Below, piece by piece: positions 28,822-36,027 of a stretch of 39,515 nucleotides of DNA. The notes beneath the pieces are model-generated. The model made no database searches. It was not told the origin of the DNA and was given only the letters and a program-made list of their open reading frames with translations. The stretch is from Nitrospirota bacterium (lineage in GTDB: Bacteria; Nitrospirota; UBA9217). Location of the stretch: NCBI GenBank assembly GCA_021783455.1, contig JAJXTW010000003.1, positions 1 to 39,515 of the forward strand. The letters run 5' to 3'. The first letter of the stretch is position 1, and every line of letters starts with the position of its first letter. Position numbers and translations under genes: made by a program.

Positions 28822-29240
28822 AAATACCCCGAAAAACCTGCTCGGTTACAAACATGCTTATCCACACCTGTGGACAATGCAATTTATATCATTTATTCAA
28901 TTGATTATGAGTTCGTTCGGAGGCCTATTGTCTGCTTTTTGAAACCCTATTTTTGCTTGATTTCTTGTTGCCCTTATGAATCGTACTAAGCACGCATCTT
29001 GCACAACAGGGGGCCGCGGGAGGCCGCTTGATCCAGCGGGCCAAACTATACCAGAACCCGGACTTTCTGGCAAGGTATTTTTATCCACAGGCATGGTCTT
29101 GACGGGTTCCTGTGCCTTGTGTTGTCCAACAAAACAAATCCGCAATGAATCTGTTTATCAGGTTCACGACAGCAACAGAAGCGCTTTTCGCTTGAGCAAA
29201 AATGACAGCATCGAGAAAGACCAATCATCGTGACGGCGGT
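28822..29240. other. Candidate replication origin (oriC)
   Basis: This gene-free 420-bp stretch beside dnaA holds two perfect TTATCCACA DnaA boxes (28858-28866 and 29081-29089) and an inverted TGTGGACAA at 28869-28877 that forms a tight pair with the first. A weaker TTGTCCAAC lies at 29122-29130. The AT-rich run at 28880-28910 (ATTTATATCATTTATTCAAT) right next to the paired boxes is a plausible unwinding element. The dnaA-dnaN-gyrBA context supports the call. Without strand-skew data it remains a prediction. Confidence 0.65.
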
Positions 29241-29261
29241 TTCAAGTAATTAAAAAATTGC

Positions 29262-29290
29262 TTGACTTCGCAACTCTAGAACGGTATTAT
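29262..29290 (+). promoter_or_regulatory. Promoter of tusA-dsrE2
   Basis: TTGACT (29262-29267) and TATTAT (29285-29290) are separated by 17 bp. They are followed by a leader of about 60 nt and GGAGGTGAT before the tusA ATG. Confidence 0.7.
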
Positions 29291-29356
29291 AAAACACTTG
29301 TTTCAATGATGAAGATGAACGAATATCGCTTATAACTTTTTCCGGAGGTGATAAAA

Positions 29357-29599
29357 ATGTCAGCAGATGTGAAGGCCGATCAGGTTCTCGATGCAAAGGG
29401 TTTGAGCTGTCCTCTCCCGATTTTGAAAACAAAGAAAGCGGTGGAAGCACTTTCAAAGAATCAGGTGTTAAAAGTAGAAACCACGGATCCGGGATCAAAG
29501 AATGATATGGCTTCCTGGGCAAAAAGAACGGGCAATGAGATCCTGAAAGTTGAAGAGGGATCGGGGACATTCACGTTCTTTATCAAGAAAACCGCATAA
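29357..29599 (+). CDS. tusA: TusA-family sulfur carrier protein
   Basis: Small sulfur-relay protein of 80 aa in the TusA/SirA/YeeD family, which carries sulfane sulfur as a persulfide on a cysteine. The catalytic motif is Cys18-Pro in GLSCPLPILKTKKAVEAL, followed by the typical strand LKVETTDPGSKNDMASWAKR. GGAGGTGAT lies 4 nt before the ATG. It is co-transcribed with dsrE2, ten bases downstream; this pairing is common in sulfur-oxidising and sulfite-reducing microbes, where TusA passes sulfur toward DsrEFH, DsrC or biosynthesis. Confidence 0.93.
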   Translation: MSADVKADQVLDAKGLSCPLPILKTKKAVEALSKNQVLKVETTDPGSKNDMASWAKRTGNEILKVEEGSGTFTFFIKKTA

Positions 29600-29608
29600 G
29601 GAGAAAAA

Positions 29609-30082
29609 ATGGCAAACAAGAAAATGACAATTATTGCATCGAAGGGTTCGCTGGACATGGCTTATCCTCCCTTGATCCTTGCCACCACGGCAGCAGCCAT
29701 GGATGTTGATGTTACGATATTCTTCACGTTCTTCGGTCTCGACATCATAAAAAAGGGCAATGCAGACAATCTGAAAATCTCACCCATCGGAAATCCGGCA
29801 ATGCCGATGCCGATACCCATCCCGACGTTGGTCGGGTCGCTCCCCGGCATGGAAGCCATGGCGACCTCCATGATGAAATCCATGTTCAAGAAGCACGGCG
29901 TTGCATCGATCGGAACGCTGCTCGACCTCGCCAAGGAGAGCGGTGTTAAACTCATAGCCTGCCAGATGACCATGGATGTCATGGGCGTCAAGCAGTCGGA
30001 CATCGTGGACGGGGTTGAGTTCGGCGGCGCGGCCATGTGGCTGGATGAAGCTTCTGATTCACAGATCAATCTGTTCGTGTAA
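29609..30082 (+). CDS. dsrE2: DsrE2-type sulfur-transfer protein
   Basis: DsrE/DsrF-fold protein of 157 aa with the features of the DsrE2 subgroup: MANKKMTIIASKGSLDMAYP, a hydrophobic stretch (AAMDVDVTIFFTFFGLDIIK), the Met-Pro-rich NPAMPMPIPIPT loop and the conserved Cys118 in LIACQMTMDVMG. Family members are often membrane-associated and work with TusA. It is the second gene of tusA-dsrE2 and is followed by a strong terminator. A shorter relative is encoded at 35265-35687. Confidence 0.88.
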   Translation: MANKKMTIIASKGSLDMAYPPLILATTAAAMDVDVTIFFTFFGLDIIKKGNADNLKISPIGNPAMPMPIPIPTLVGSLPGMEAMATSMMKSMFKKHGVASIGTLLDLAKESGVKLIACQMTMDVMGVKQSDIVDGVEFGGAAMWLDEASDSQINLFV

Positions 30083-30112
30083 GCCGCAGATCAAAAATAT
30101 GATGCGTTATTG

Positions 30113-30152
30113 AAAACCGGTTCTGCAAACAGAACCGGTTTTTTGTTTTCTC
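30113..30152. terminator. Strong intrinsic terminator, tusA-dsrE2 and facing barrel gene
   Basis: A perfect 13-bp stem (30113-30125 with 30130-30142) with a CAAA loop, followed by TTTTTTGTTTT on the plus strand. AAAA on the other side allows it to work also for the convergent minus-strand operon ending at 30191. Confidence 0.92.
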
Positions 30153-30190
30153 GGCCTTCTCCTAAAATATTTTTAATATAGGGTCGCCTC

Positions 30191-31441
30191 TCAGAACTCA
30201 TATCTCATCTGTGTATATACATTGTCATTCTTTGCAAATTGCCCGAATTGGCTCCACGGCTTGCCGCCACCGAAGACGTTGCCTCCCATTGCAAGCCAAA
30301 TGGCGTCCGTCAGATTATACTTCACCTCGGGATTCAGCATGTAATCTCCATCCGACAAACCGTAAAACGTAAAGAAGGACAGCCTCAATGTCTGGTTCAT
30401 CAGAAACTGAGTGAGCCGCATTGTCGCAAGCTGATGGAGATGTTTCTCTTGCGGGAAACCGGCGGGCAGGTTTTGAACATAGGCTGAATAATCCTGCATG
30501 TATTCGCCGTAGTACTGAAGCCCCAGCGTGAAGTCCTCCCAGAGCTGTCGTTGATACCCGATCAAATACCGCGTTTGCGAGTTGGGAATCATCGGATCAG
30601 TACCGTGCCTGTCCTGACTCGAATCGTAGTAACCGGCTTCGAGGCTCACGACGCCCTCAAAGGCCTTGCCCTGGGAACTCGCACCGTAGACATTGAGCTT
30701 GGGATAAAAAAGTGTAAGCTTTGTGGGCGTTACCGGGTTGTCGGGCATTATCGACGGCTGCCGTGAGTATCCGCGATAGTAATATAATGATGTATCGAAT
30801 CCGGCCACGTCGCGGTATATACGCATTGCCGTTTCCGCCTCATGGAGGTCTCTGTACGGACCTTGCGCTTCCCTGTTCGTAATGCCCGCCATAGGATCGA
30901 ACATCCAGAATCTTGTCGGGTCAGGGTAATTGTTCGGTTCGAAATACGGGATGGCGATAAGTTCGATTGACGCAAATTCCGGATAGAGACCGATCTTTGC
31001 GCCGTCAACGCCCTTTTTCAGATACTCCAGCGGTCTGCCTGAGAAGAACGCGGCGTAGTCTTTCGGGAATATGTCATTAATAAACAGAAGATCGCCGACA
31101 CCCCAGGTGACGATCTGCCGACCGACGCGCGCGTCCCACTTCTCCGCAGTAAAGTCGAAATACCCTTCCCGGAGTTCCGTAGACGCTTTTTTATCCAGGT
31201 TGTCATAAAAAGCATCTTCCTTCACAAGTAAGTGAAAAGGATCCGCGGCCGCGTCGAGTTTAAGTTGCGCCCGCTCCTCCGACAATTTATAGTCTTTGCC
31301 GTCGGGGTCGTCGGTAACGGTATCTCTTGCGTAGTTTCCCTGAACAAATCCATGCAGGGAAACGTCGCCTGCTGACGCTGTGGAACAGGTAATAATCACA
31401 AGCGCAAGACCAAGAACCGATTTCACAACATTCTCGTTCAT
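30191..31441 (-). CDS. Outer-membrane beta-barrel protein
   Basis: Exported barrel protein, 416 aa, with signal peptide ending ASAGD near residue 25. Many alternating amphipathic strands follow, and the C-terminus MRYEF ends in the terminal Phe typical of BAM substrates. It resembles porin-like barrels (the DUF1302 group) that are frequently encoded beside MMPL exporters and LolA-like proteins, which matches its position here. Its ATG directly abuts the methyltransferase stop codon. Presumably it is the outer-membrane partner of the exporter encoded upstream; the transported molecule is unknown. Confidence 0.72.
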   Translation of the reverse strand: MNENVVKSVLGLALVIITCSTASAGDVSLHGFVQGNYARDTVTDDPDGKDYKLSEERAQLKLDAAADPFHLLVKEDAFYDNLDKKASTELREGYFDFTAEKWDARVGRQIVTWGVGDLLFINDIFPKDYAAFFSGRPLEYLKKGVDGAKIGLYPEFASIELIAIPYFEPNNYPDPTRFWMFDPMAGITNREAQGPYRDLHEAETAMRIYRDVAGFDTSLYYYRGYSRQPSIMPDNPVTPTKLTLFYPKLNVYGASSQGKAFEGVVSLEAGYYDSSQDRHGTDPMIPNSQTRYLIGYQRQLWEDFTLGLQYYGEYMQDYSAYVQNLPAGFPQEKHLHQLATMRLTQFLMNQTLRLSFFTFYGLSDGDYMLNPEVKYNLTDAIWLAMGGNVFGGGKPWSQFGQFAKNDNVYTQMRYEF

Positions 31442-32101
31442 TTACACTCCCTGAGATTTTATCGCGCGAATGCAGACGAAACCCGCGTTTTCAACCAACC
31501 GGTCATAAGCGATTTCATCATGAGGTTGATCGGACGGAGGCAAACAGAGCGCTGAAGAATAACGATCAATCTTTAGCCCTGAACCTGCTATCAACGATTC
31601 GGCCTCTTCGATACGGTAAAAACGGGCCTCCTGGTAGATAGGATGCCCTTGCGCTTTCTTTGTTTCATACAACTGTCCCCAAGGACTTTCTTTGTTGATC
31701 ATTCCCACGATCAACGCCCCATTCCTCTTTAAGACTCTTTTCGCTTCGGACAGCACCGCTGCCGGATCAGCAACAAAACAAAACGTAAAAAGGATAAAAA
31801 CAGCGCCGAAGGACTCATTGCCGAACGGCAACGCCTCGGCTCCTCTCTGCAAAACCCTGACTCCCCGGCTTTCAGCTATTTCAAGTTCCTTTGCAGAAGG
31901 ATCTATGCCAAGGTCAATTCCCAGCGCTTTTGCAAACCTGCCGGTGCCGACGCCGACCTCCAGAAAAGGACGTTCAATGCCTCTCATTAAAAATCGAACT
32001 GCCTCAACTTCAACCCTGAACAGTTTTTTCCCCACAGGGCTGTCGAACCACCTGTCGTAGTCTTCAGCGCGCTGATCGAAGACCGAGACCGCACCTGTCA
32101 T
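31442..32101 (-). CDS. SAM-dependent methyltransferase (class I)
   Basis: Rossmann-fold methyltransferase of the Methyltransf_11 type, 219 aa. Motif I is FLEVGVGTGRFAKALG, followed by GIDPSAKELEIAE, LPFGNESFGAVFILFTFCFV and VLSEAKRVLKRNGALIVGMI. The substrate is not evident. The start overlaps the exporter stop by 4 bp and the stop abuts the barrel start, so the three genes form one tight unit; a role in modifying the molecule handled by the exporter, perhaps a lipid, is possible but unproven. Confidence 0.85.
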   Translation of the reverse strand: MTGAVSVFDQRAEDYDRWFDSPVGKKLFRVEVEAVRFLMRGIERPFLEVGVGTGRFAKALGIDLGIDPSAKELEIAESRGVRVLQRGAEALPFGNESFGAVFILFTFCFVADPAAVLSEAKRVLKRNGALIVGMINKESPWGQLYETKKAQGHPIYQEARFYRIEEAESLIAGSGLKIDRYSSALCLPPSDQPHDEIAYDRLVENAGFVCIRAIKSQGV

Positions 32102-32898
32102 TCGATCATCCTCCTTGGCGGCTGTTTGAGATAGCGTTCTGAAAAGAGGCTGTCCTCGACGCCGATATTGTAATCTACCTTCGTGAACGTCACTTCCGTG
32201 ATATGACCGCTCTGGACGTTCTTCATCGTGCGTTTCGTCACGGTGGGGATGCCCTTCACGTCCCTGATCTCGTCGGCGGTGAATGCCTTATAAAGATCTC
32301 CTTTTTTGTCGTAGTATTCCTCTTTGAGCGGCAGAAAGCTCGTTTTGTCCACCCATGATAGTTTGTATCTGTAATCCACGTCGTCTACCTTGGGCGTGCT
32401 CTTGACCACGACGCAGTCCTTTGCGCCGATCTTTTCCTCCTTTACAACAACATGGGTATCGTCCTCCAGGTACCGTCCCGACACGTCCTCATAGGAGAAA
32501 TCCGATCCCACGAAGCTTGAGCTCTTGTCCTGCGCGGCGATCCGTCTCACCATGCTGATTGCGGGAATAAAGAGCCACCGGTCCGCGTCCCTTCCGGGGT
32601 GCTTCCAGACCATGAAGGTCATGTCCTTCACGTCGGCCGGCTGGAAGAAGTACATGAAGTACTTCTGCTCGCCGCCGGTCGTGCCGTAATTCTTTCGGAT
32701 CATGGTCATTTCGCGTATCCGCTCCTGTCCTCCGCTGCTTACAAGCTTCATCATGACCCGTGCCTTAAAATCTTTGCCTGCGTACAGAAAAGCGGTCTGC
32801 GACTTCTTCATGAGCTCCGCACCGTTGTCGGCGGCAGACGATACAGATGCAGCAAGCACGAATGCTAATACCAGCGATGTTGCGGCAACACGTTTCAT
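32098..32898 (-). CDS. LolA-like protein from internal start in the MMPL frame
   Basis: Alternative 266-aa product of the preceding frame, started at the internal ATG 32898. A signal peptide of about 24 residues precedes a LolA/LolB-like fold, suggesting a periplasmic carrier of lipids or lipoproteins that works with the MMPL exporter and outer-membrane barrel. The perfect AAGGAGG at 32906-32912 is the main support. Separate genes in this order are the family norm. Confidence 0.65.
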   Translation of the reverse strand: MKRVAATSLVLAFVLAASVSSAADNGAELMKKSQTAFLYAGKDFKARVMMKLVSSGGQERIREMTMIRKNYGTTGGEQKYFMYFFQPADVKDMTFMVWKHPGRDADRWLFIPAISMVRRIAAQDKSSSFVGSDFSYEDVSGRYLEDDTHVVVKEEKIGAKDCVVVKSTPKVDDVDYRYKLSWVDKTSFLPLKEEYYDKKGDLYKAFTADEIRDVKGIPTVTKRTMKNVQSGHITEVTFTKVDYNIGVEDSLFSERYLKQPPRRMIE

Positions 32899-35199
32899 GT
32901 TGGTTCCTCCTTCGAATAGCCAGCCCTGAAGTAAGGTGATGAGGGCCGGCAGATAGAGCATGGTCATAAGAGCGCTCAAAAGCATCATTGTTACGATAAA
33001 AGCTCCCACAGTGATATACGGCGTGAGCGGGGCGAAGATCATAACTGCGAAAGAAGCGGCAAACAGCACGGCGTTCCGCATGATCCCCTTGCCGGGCCGC
33101 GCCGCGGTCCAGCAGCAGGCGTCATGCAGGGACTCACCCGGCGCATCCACGAGCCGCTGCCTAAGGCGGCTTACAAAATGGATCGCGAAATCCACGGCCA
33201 TGCCGAGGGAGAGGCAGCTCATGACCGATATCGGCATGTCGAAGTCCTTGCCCGCGAACCCGACAGCGCCGTAGATCATGAGGACCGTGAAGATAAGAGG
33301 GATATACCCTACAAGCGCCCACTTAAACGACCGGAAGTCAAGAGCCAGGACGCAGAAGACCGCGACCACGGCAAGGAGAAAACCCTTGACCATGTCCCAG
33401 AGCACTTCATGGTTCCAGACGAGATTGAAGTAAGCTATGCCGGCCGGCTTTATCTCCATGGGCGTCGGATGGGCTTTTTTGTATTCATCCGCCGCGCTGA
33501 TCACCGTTTGCATGGCCTTTGCGTCCCAGGTCTTGAGCTGCACCCAGATGTTCGCGCGTTTGAACGGGTAGTCTACGACATTGTCCAGATCGGACGGTTT
33601 TGCGGACATGGAGAAGAGAAAAAGATACTGGCCTATGGTCTCTTTCTTATCCGGGACCGCGTCGTATTTCGGGTTGTTGTCATGGAGCACCTGGTTGATC
33701 CTTTTCACATAATCTACGACTGACGTCGTTTTTCCCACAACCGGGAGTTTTTCGAGATGACGCTGCAGGCCTTCGATATAGCGCATGGCTTCGGGCGTTT
33801 TGATGTAATCGTCATTCGGCGCGATTGCAACTATATATCCGAGGTCGGTCCCGCCGAGGGCCGCGTTCATCACCCGGTCCGCGGTGCGGACGTCGCTGTC
33901 CTTCTTGAACCACTCCACGAGGTTGTTGTTCACCTTGGTATGCGCGATGCCGGTGATTGCAATGACCGCGAGAACGAGTCCGACGGCCACGACCGTCTTT
34001 GAGTGGTCCGCGCCCAGCCCGGCGAGTTTCCTGAGGAACCGCGCGGTCCGACCGTGCTCTACGTCTTCCCTGGCGGCGATCTTCGCGATCTTTTCTTCGC
34101 TGACAAACGTGAACATAGCTGGGATGAAGCTGAAACTGAGCACCCTCAGCGCGATCGTGCCAAAGGCCACCAGCCCGCCGAAGACCTTGACCGGGATGAT
34201 GTTCATGAACAAGAGCACGCCAAACCCCGCCGCCGTGGCCAAGGCGGTGTTTCGCACGGGCCTGCTCACCGCCCGCATGGTTTCGAGGATCGCCTGTTTT
34301 TTATTCTTCGTCTCCCGGTACCGGAAGTAGAACTCGTTGAAGATGTGCATGCTGTCCGTGGCGATTGCCATCAGAAATACCGGCGCCATGGAGCTCATGA
34401 TGTGGATCGGAAAGCCCAGACCGATCAGGAGCCCCATGCTCCAGACGATGCTGATCATGGCGTCCATCATCAGGGTTATGGAAAGGAAGAGGTCCCGGAA
34501 CATGAGATACCGGACGATGAGCATAACCATGCCAGCGATAGGGGCGAACACGGCCATGAGCTTGAACATTTCAGCTCCGAAGGTGTCCCTCGCAACGGGG
34601 TCCCCCGCGACGTAGAATTTTTCCTCGCCCTTTTCCTTGGCCACGATCTCGCGTATTTTGTCTGCGATCTCCTTGCCGTTTGCCCCTTTTTCGAGGGGGG
34701 CGTAAATGGCCGTGGTCTTCCCGTCTTTTGATATGATCCGATTTATGAAGAGCGGATTCTCGTAAAGCATCTTCCGAAGCGCGTCGATGCCTTTGGCGTT
34801 TTGCGGAGCCGCGGTCATGAGCGGGGCGACTCTGAGAGTTCCATTTTCCACGGAAACATTATCGATCGTGGTAAAGCTCGACACGTCACGGGCAGCAACA
34901 CCCTTGATCTTCAGTATCTCGTCGGTGATACGCTGGATCTTGCCGAGAGTGTCCGGATTCAGGACGCCCTTCTCGTTCACAATCCCCACGGCGATCGTGT
35001 CCTCGTAGAGGCCGAAGGTCTTTTCAACGCTGTCGTTCCAGACCCTGACATCGGACGTGGCCGGAAGCATGTTCTTCGGGTTCGTGTCGGTCCGCATCTT
35101 CGGGAACTGCGTCATGAAAAGAAGCGTCAGTATTACCGTCAGGACAACGACCAGTTTCGGGTGCTCCACGGAAAACTCAACCAAGGAAAATTTGCGCAT
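32098..35199 (-). CDS. MMPL/RND exporter fused in frame to a LolA-like protein
   Basis: One uninterrupted frame of 1033 codons contains two proteins that are usually separate. Residues 1-767 are an RND/MMPL-type exporter with two periplasmic loops and about 12 membrane helices (an opening helix in VVLTVILTLLFMTQFPKMRT, then groups near 210-380 and 610-765). Residues 768-1033 begin with what looks like a cleavable signal peptide (MKRVAATSLVLAFVLAAS, site near SSAADN). They continue as an outer-membrane lipoprotein-sorting (LolA-like) domain (YFMYFFQPADVKDMTFMVWK). AAGGAGG lies 7 nt before the internal ATG at 32898, so the second part is probably also, or mainly, made as a separate 266-aa protein. 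A lost stop codon or a sequence error could explain the joining. Confidence 0.85.
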   Translation of the reverse strand: MRKFSLVEFSVEHPKLVVVLTVILTLLFMTQFPKMRTDTNPKNMLPATSDVRVWNDSVEKTFGLYEDTIAVGIVNEKGVLNPDTLGKIQRITDEILKIKGVAARDVSSFTTIDNVSVENGTLRVAPLMTAAPQNAKGIDALRKMLYENPLFINRIISKDGKTTAIYAPLEKGANGKEIADKIREIVAKEKGEEKFYVAGDPVARDTFGAEMFKLMAVFAPIAGMVMLIVRYLMFRDLFLSITLMMDAMISIVWSMGLLIGLGFPIHIMSSMAPVFLMAIATDSMHIFNEFYFRYRETKNKKQAILETMRAVSRPVRNTALATAAGFGVLLFMNIIPVKVFGGLVAFGTIALRVLSFSFIPAMFTFVSEEKIAKIAAREDVEHGRTARFLRKLAGLGADHSKTVVAVGLVLAVIAITGIAHTKVNNNLVEWFKKDSDVRTADRVMNAALGGTDLGYIVAIAPNDDYIKTPEAMRYIEGLQRHLEKLPVVGKTTSVVDYVKRINQVLHDNNPKYDAVPDKKETIGQYLFLFSMSAKPSDLDNVVDYPFKRANIWVQLKTWDAKAMQTVISAADEYKKAHPTPMEIKPAGIAYFNLVWNHEVLWDMVKGFLLAVVAVFCVLALDFRSFKWALVGYIPLIFTVLMIYGAVGFAGKDFDMPISVMSCLSLGMAVDFAIHFVSRLRQRLVDAPGESLHDACCWTAARPGKGIMRNAVLFAASFAVMIFAPLTPYITVGAFIVTMMLLSALMTMLYLPALITLLQGWLFEGGTNMKRVAATSLVLAFVLAASVSSAADNGAELMKKSQTAFLYAGKDFKARVMMKLVSSGGQERIREMTMIRKNYGTTGGEQKYFMYFFQPADVKDMTFMVWKHPGRDADRWLFIPAISMVRRIAAQDKSSSFVGSDFSYEDVSGRYLEDDTHVVVKEEKIGAKDCVVVKSTPKVDDVDYRYKLSWVDKTSFLPLKEEYYDKKGDLYKAFTADEIRDVKGIPTVTKRTMKNVQSGHITEVTFTKVDYNIGVEDSLFSERYLKQPPRRMIE

Positions 35200-35264
35200 A
35201 CTCCTCCCCCCCTCTACGCATGGAAATATAGCGATGTTTGCATGTATCGACTGAAATAAAAAAT

Positions 35265-35687
35265 CTAAAACGTAAGGTTCATATCCGCCGGGATCACGGT
35301 TTCCTTGTAATAATGCGCGGGATCGGCAACCTTCACGCCGTCGATTAATTGTTTCGGAGAGATATTGAAGAGCGACACGTTCAAGGGACAGGCAAGTACG
35401 GTCGCGCCCTCGGCGATCAGCATGAAGAAGAGATCCTCGACGGATGGAAGGTCCATTTCCTCCATCTTCTTCATCACCGCGTCGCCCTCTTCCTTCGGCT
35501 GATCAGGCAGGCACTTGAGGTCTTTCACTTTTTCTTTGTGCACCGCGTTGATGCCCCGTGAGCCGAAGAACATGGTGACCTTCGAGCCTTCCCGAAGTAA
35601 GCTAAGCGCGGTCATGAGAGCGTTGTATACCTGGCAAAGCTCGTCATGGAAGCACATGATCGATACATTTTTTATTATCTTGGTCAT
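35265..35687 (-). CDS. DsrE/DsrF-like sulfur-transfer protein
   Basis: DsrE2-like protein of 140 aa, shorter than the one at 29609. It has NVSIMCFHDELCQVYNAL, the KVTMFFGSRGIN strand and Cys100 in VLACPLNVSLFNI, which corresponds to the conserved cysteine in the DsrE2 motif. ATG 35687 has AAAGGAG just upstream. Its start lies 44 bp inside the ArsR gene, and it is the third gene of a sulfide:quinone oxidoreductase-ArsR-DsrE operon. It may accept persulfide from the oxidoreductase product or a glutathione-like carrier; this is inference. Confidence 0.8.
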   Translation of the reverse strand: MTKIIKNVSIMCFHDELCQVYNALMTALSLLREGSKVTMFFGSRGINAVHKEKVKDLKCLPDQPKEEGDAVMKKMEEMDLPSVEDLFFMLIAEGATVLACPLNVSLFNISPKQLIDGVKVADPAHYYKETVIPADMNLTF

Positions 35688-36027
35688 ACTGGTTCTCCTT
35701 TCGCATCCCCAAACCCCGATTCATTGGCGCTGGAGTATCTCCATAGAGCTGTTCCAAACCTTCCTGCATCAAGCTGCACGCCTGACAGATCTTTTCATTT
35801 GCGATTCCATAATACACATTAACGCCTTCCCGTCTCGTCGTAAGGATGCGCTCCATGCGCATGAGAGCCAGATGCTGAGACGAATTCGCCTTAGACACTC
35901 CGAGCTTCTCGGTGATCTCGCCGGCAGTCAGTTCTCCTGACCGGAGCAGACAGAGTATCTCTAGCCTCGTGGGGTTGGAGAATATCTTGCAAAAATCAGC
36001 GTGCAGTTTCAAGATCTCCTTCTTCAT
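35644..36027 (-). CDS. ArsR-family regulator, candidate persulfide sensor
   Basis: ArsR-type winged-helix repressor of 127 aa. The recognition region is GELTAGEITEKLGVSKANSS with QHLALMRMERILTTRREGVN and the wing YYGIAN. Cys26 in RLEILCLLRSGEL occupies the position of the N-terminal sensing cysteine of SqrR/BigR, and Cys81/Cys84 in EKICQACSLMQ are near the usual second one. Such proteins release DNA when the cysteines form a tetrasulfide bridge. The start at 36027 overlaps the oxidoreductase stop by 4 bp (ATGA); an earlier in-frame start at 36192 would lie wholly inside the oxidoreductase gene. The C-terminal tail runs 44 bp into the dsrE-like gene. Confidence 0.82.
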   Translation of the reverse strand: MKKEILKLHADFCKIFSNPTRLEILCLLRSGELTAGEITEKLGVSKANSSQHLALMRMERILTTRREGVNVYYGIANEKICQACSLMQEGLEQLYGDTPAPMNRGLGMRKENQYDQDNKKCIDHVLP

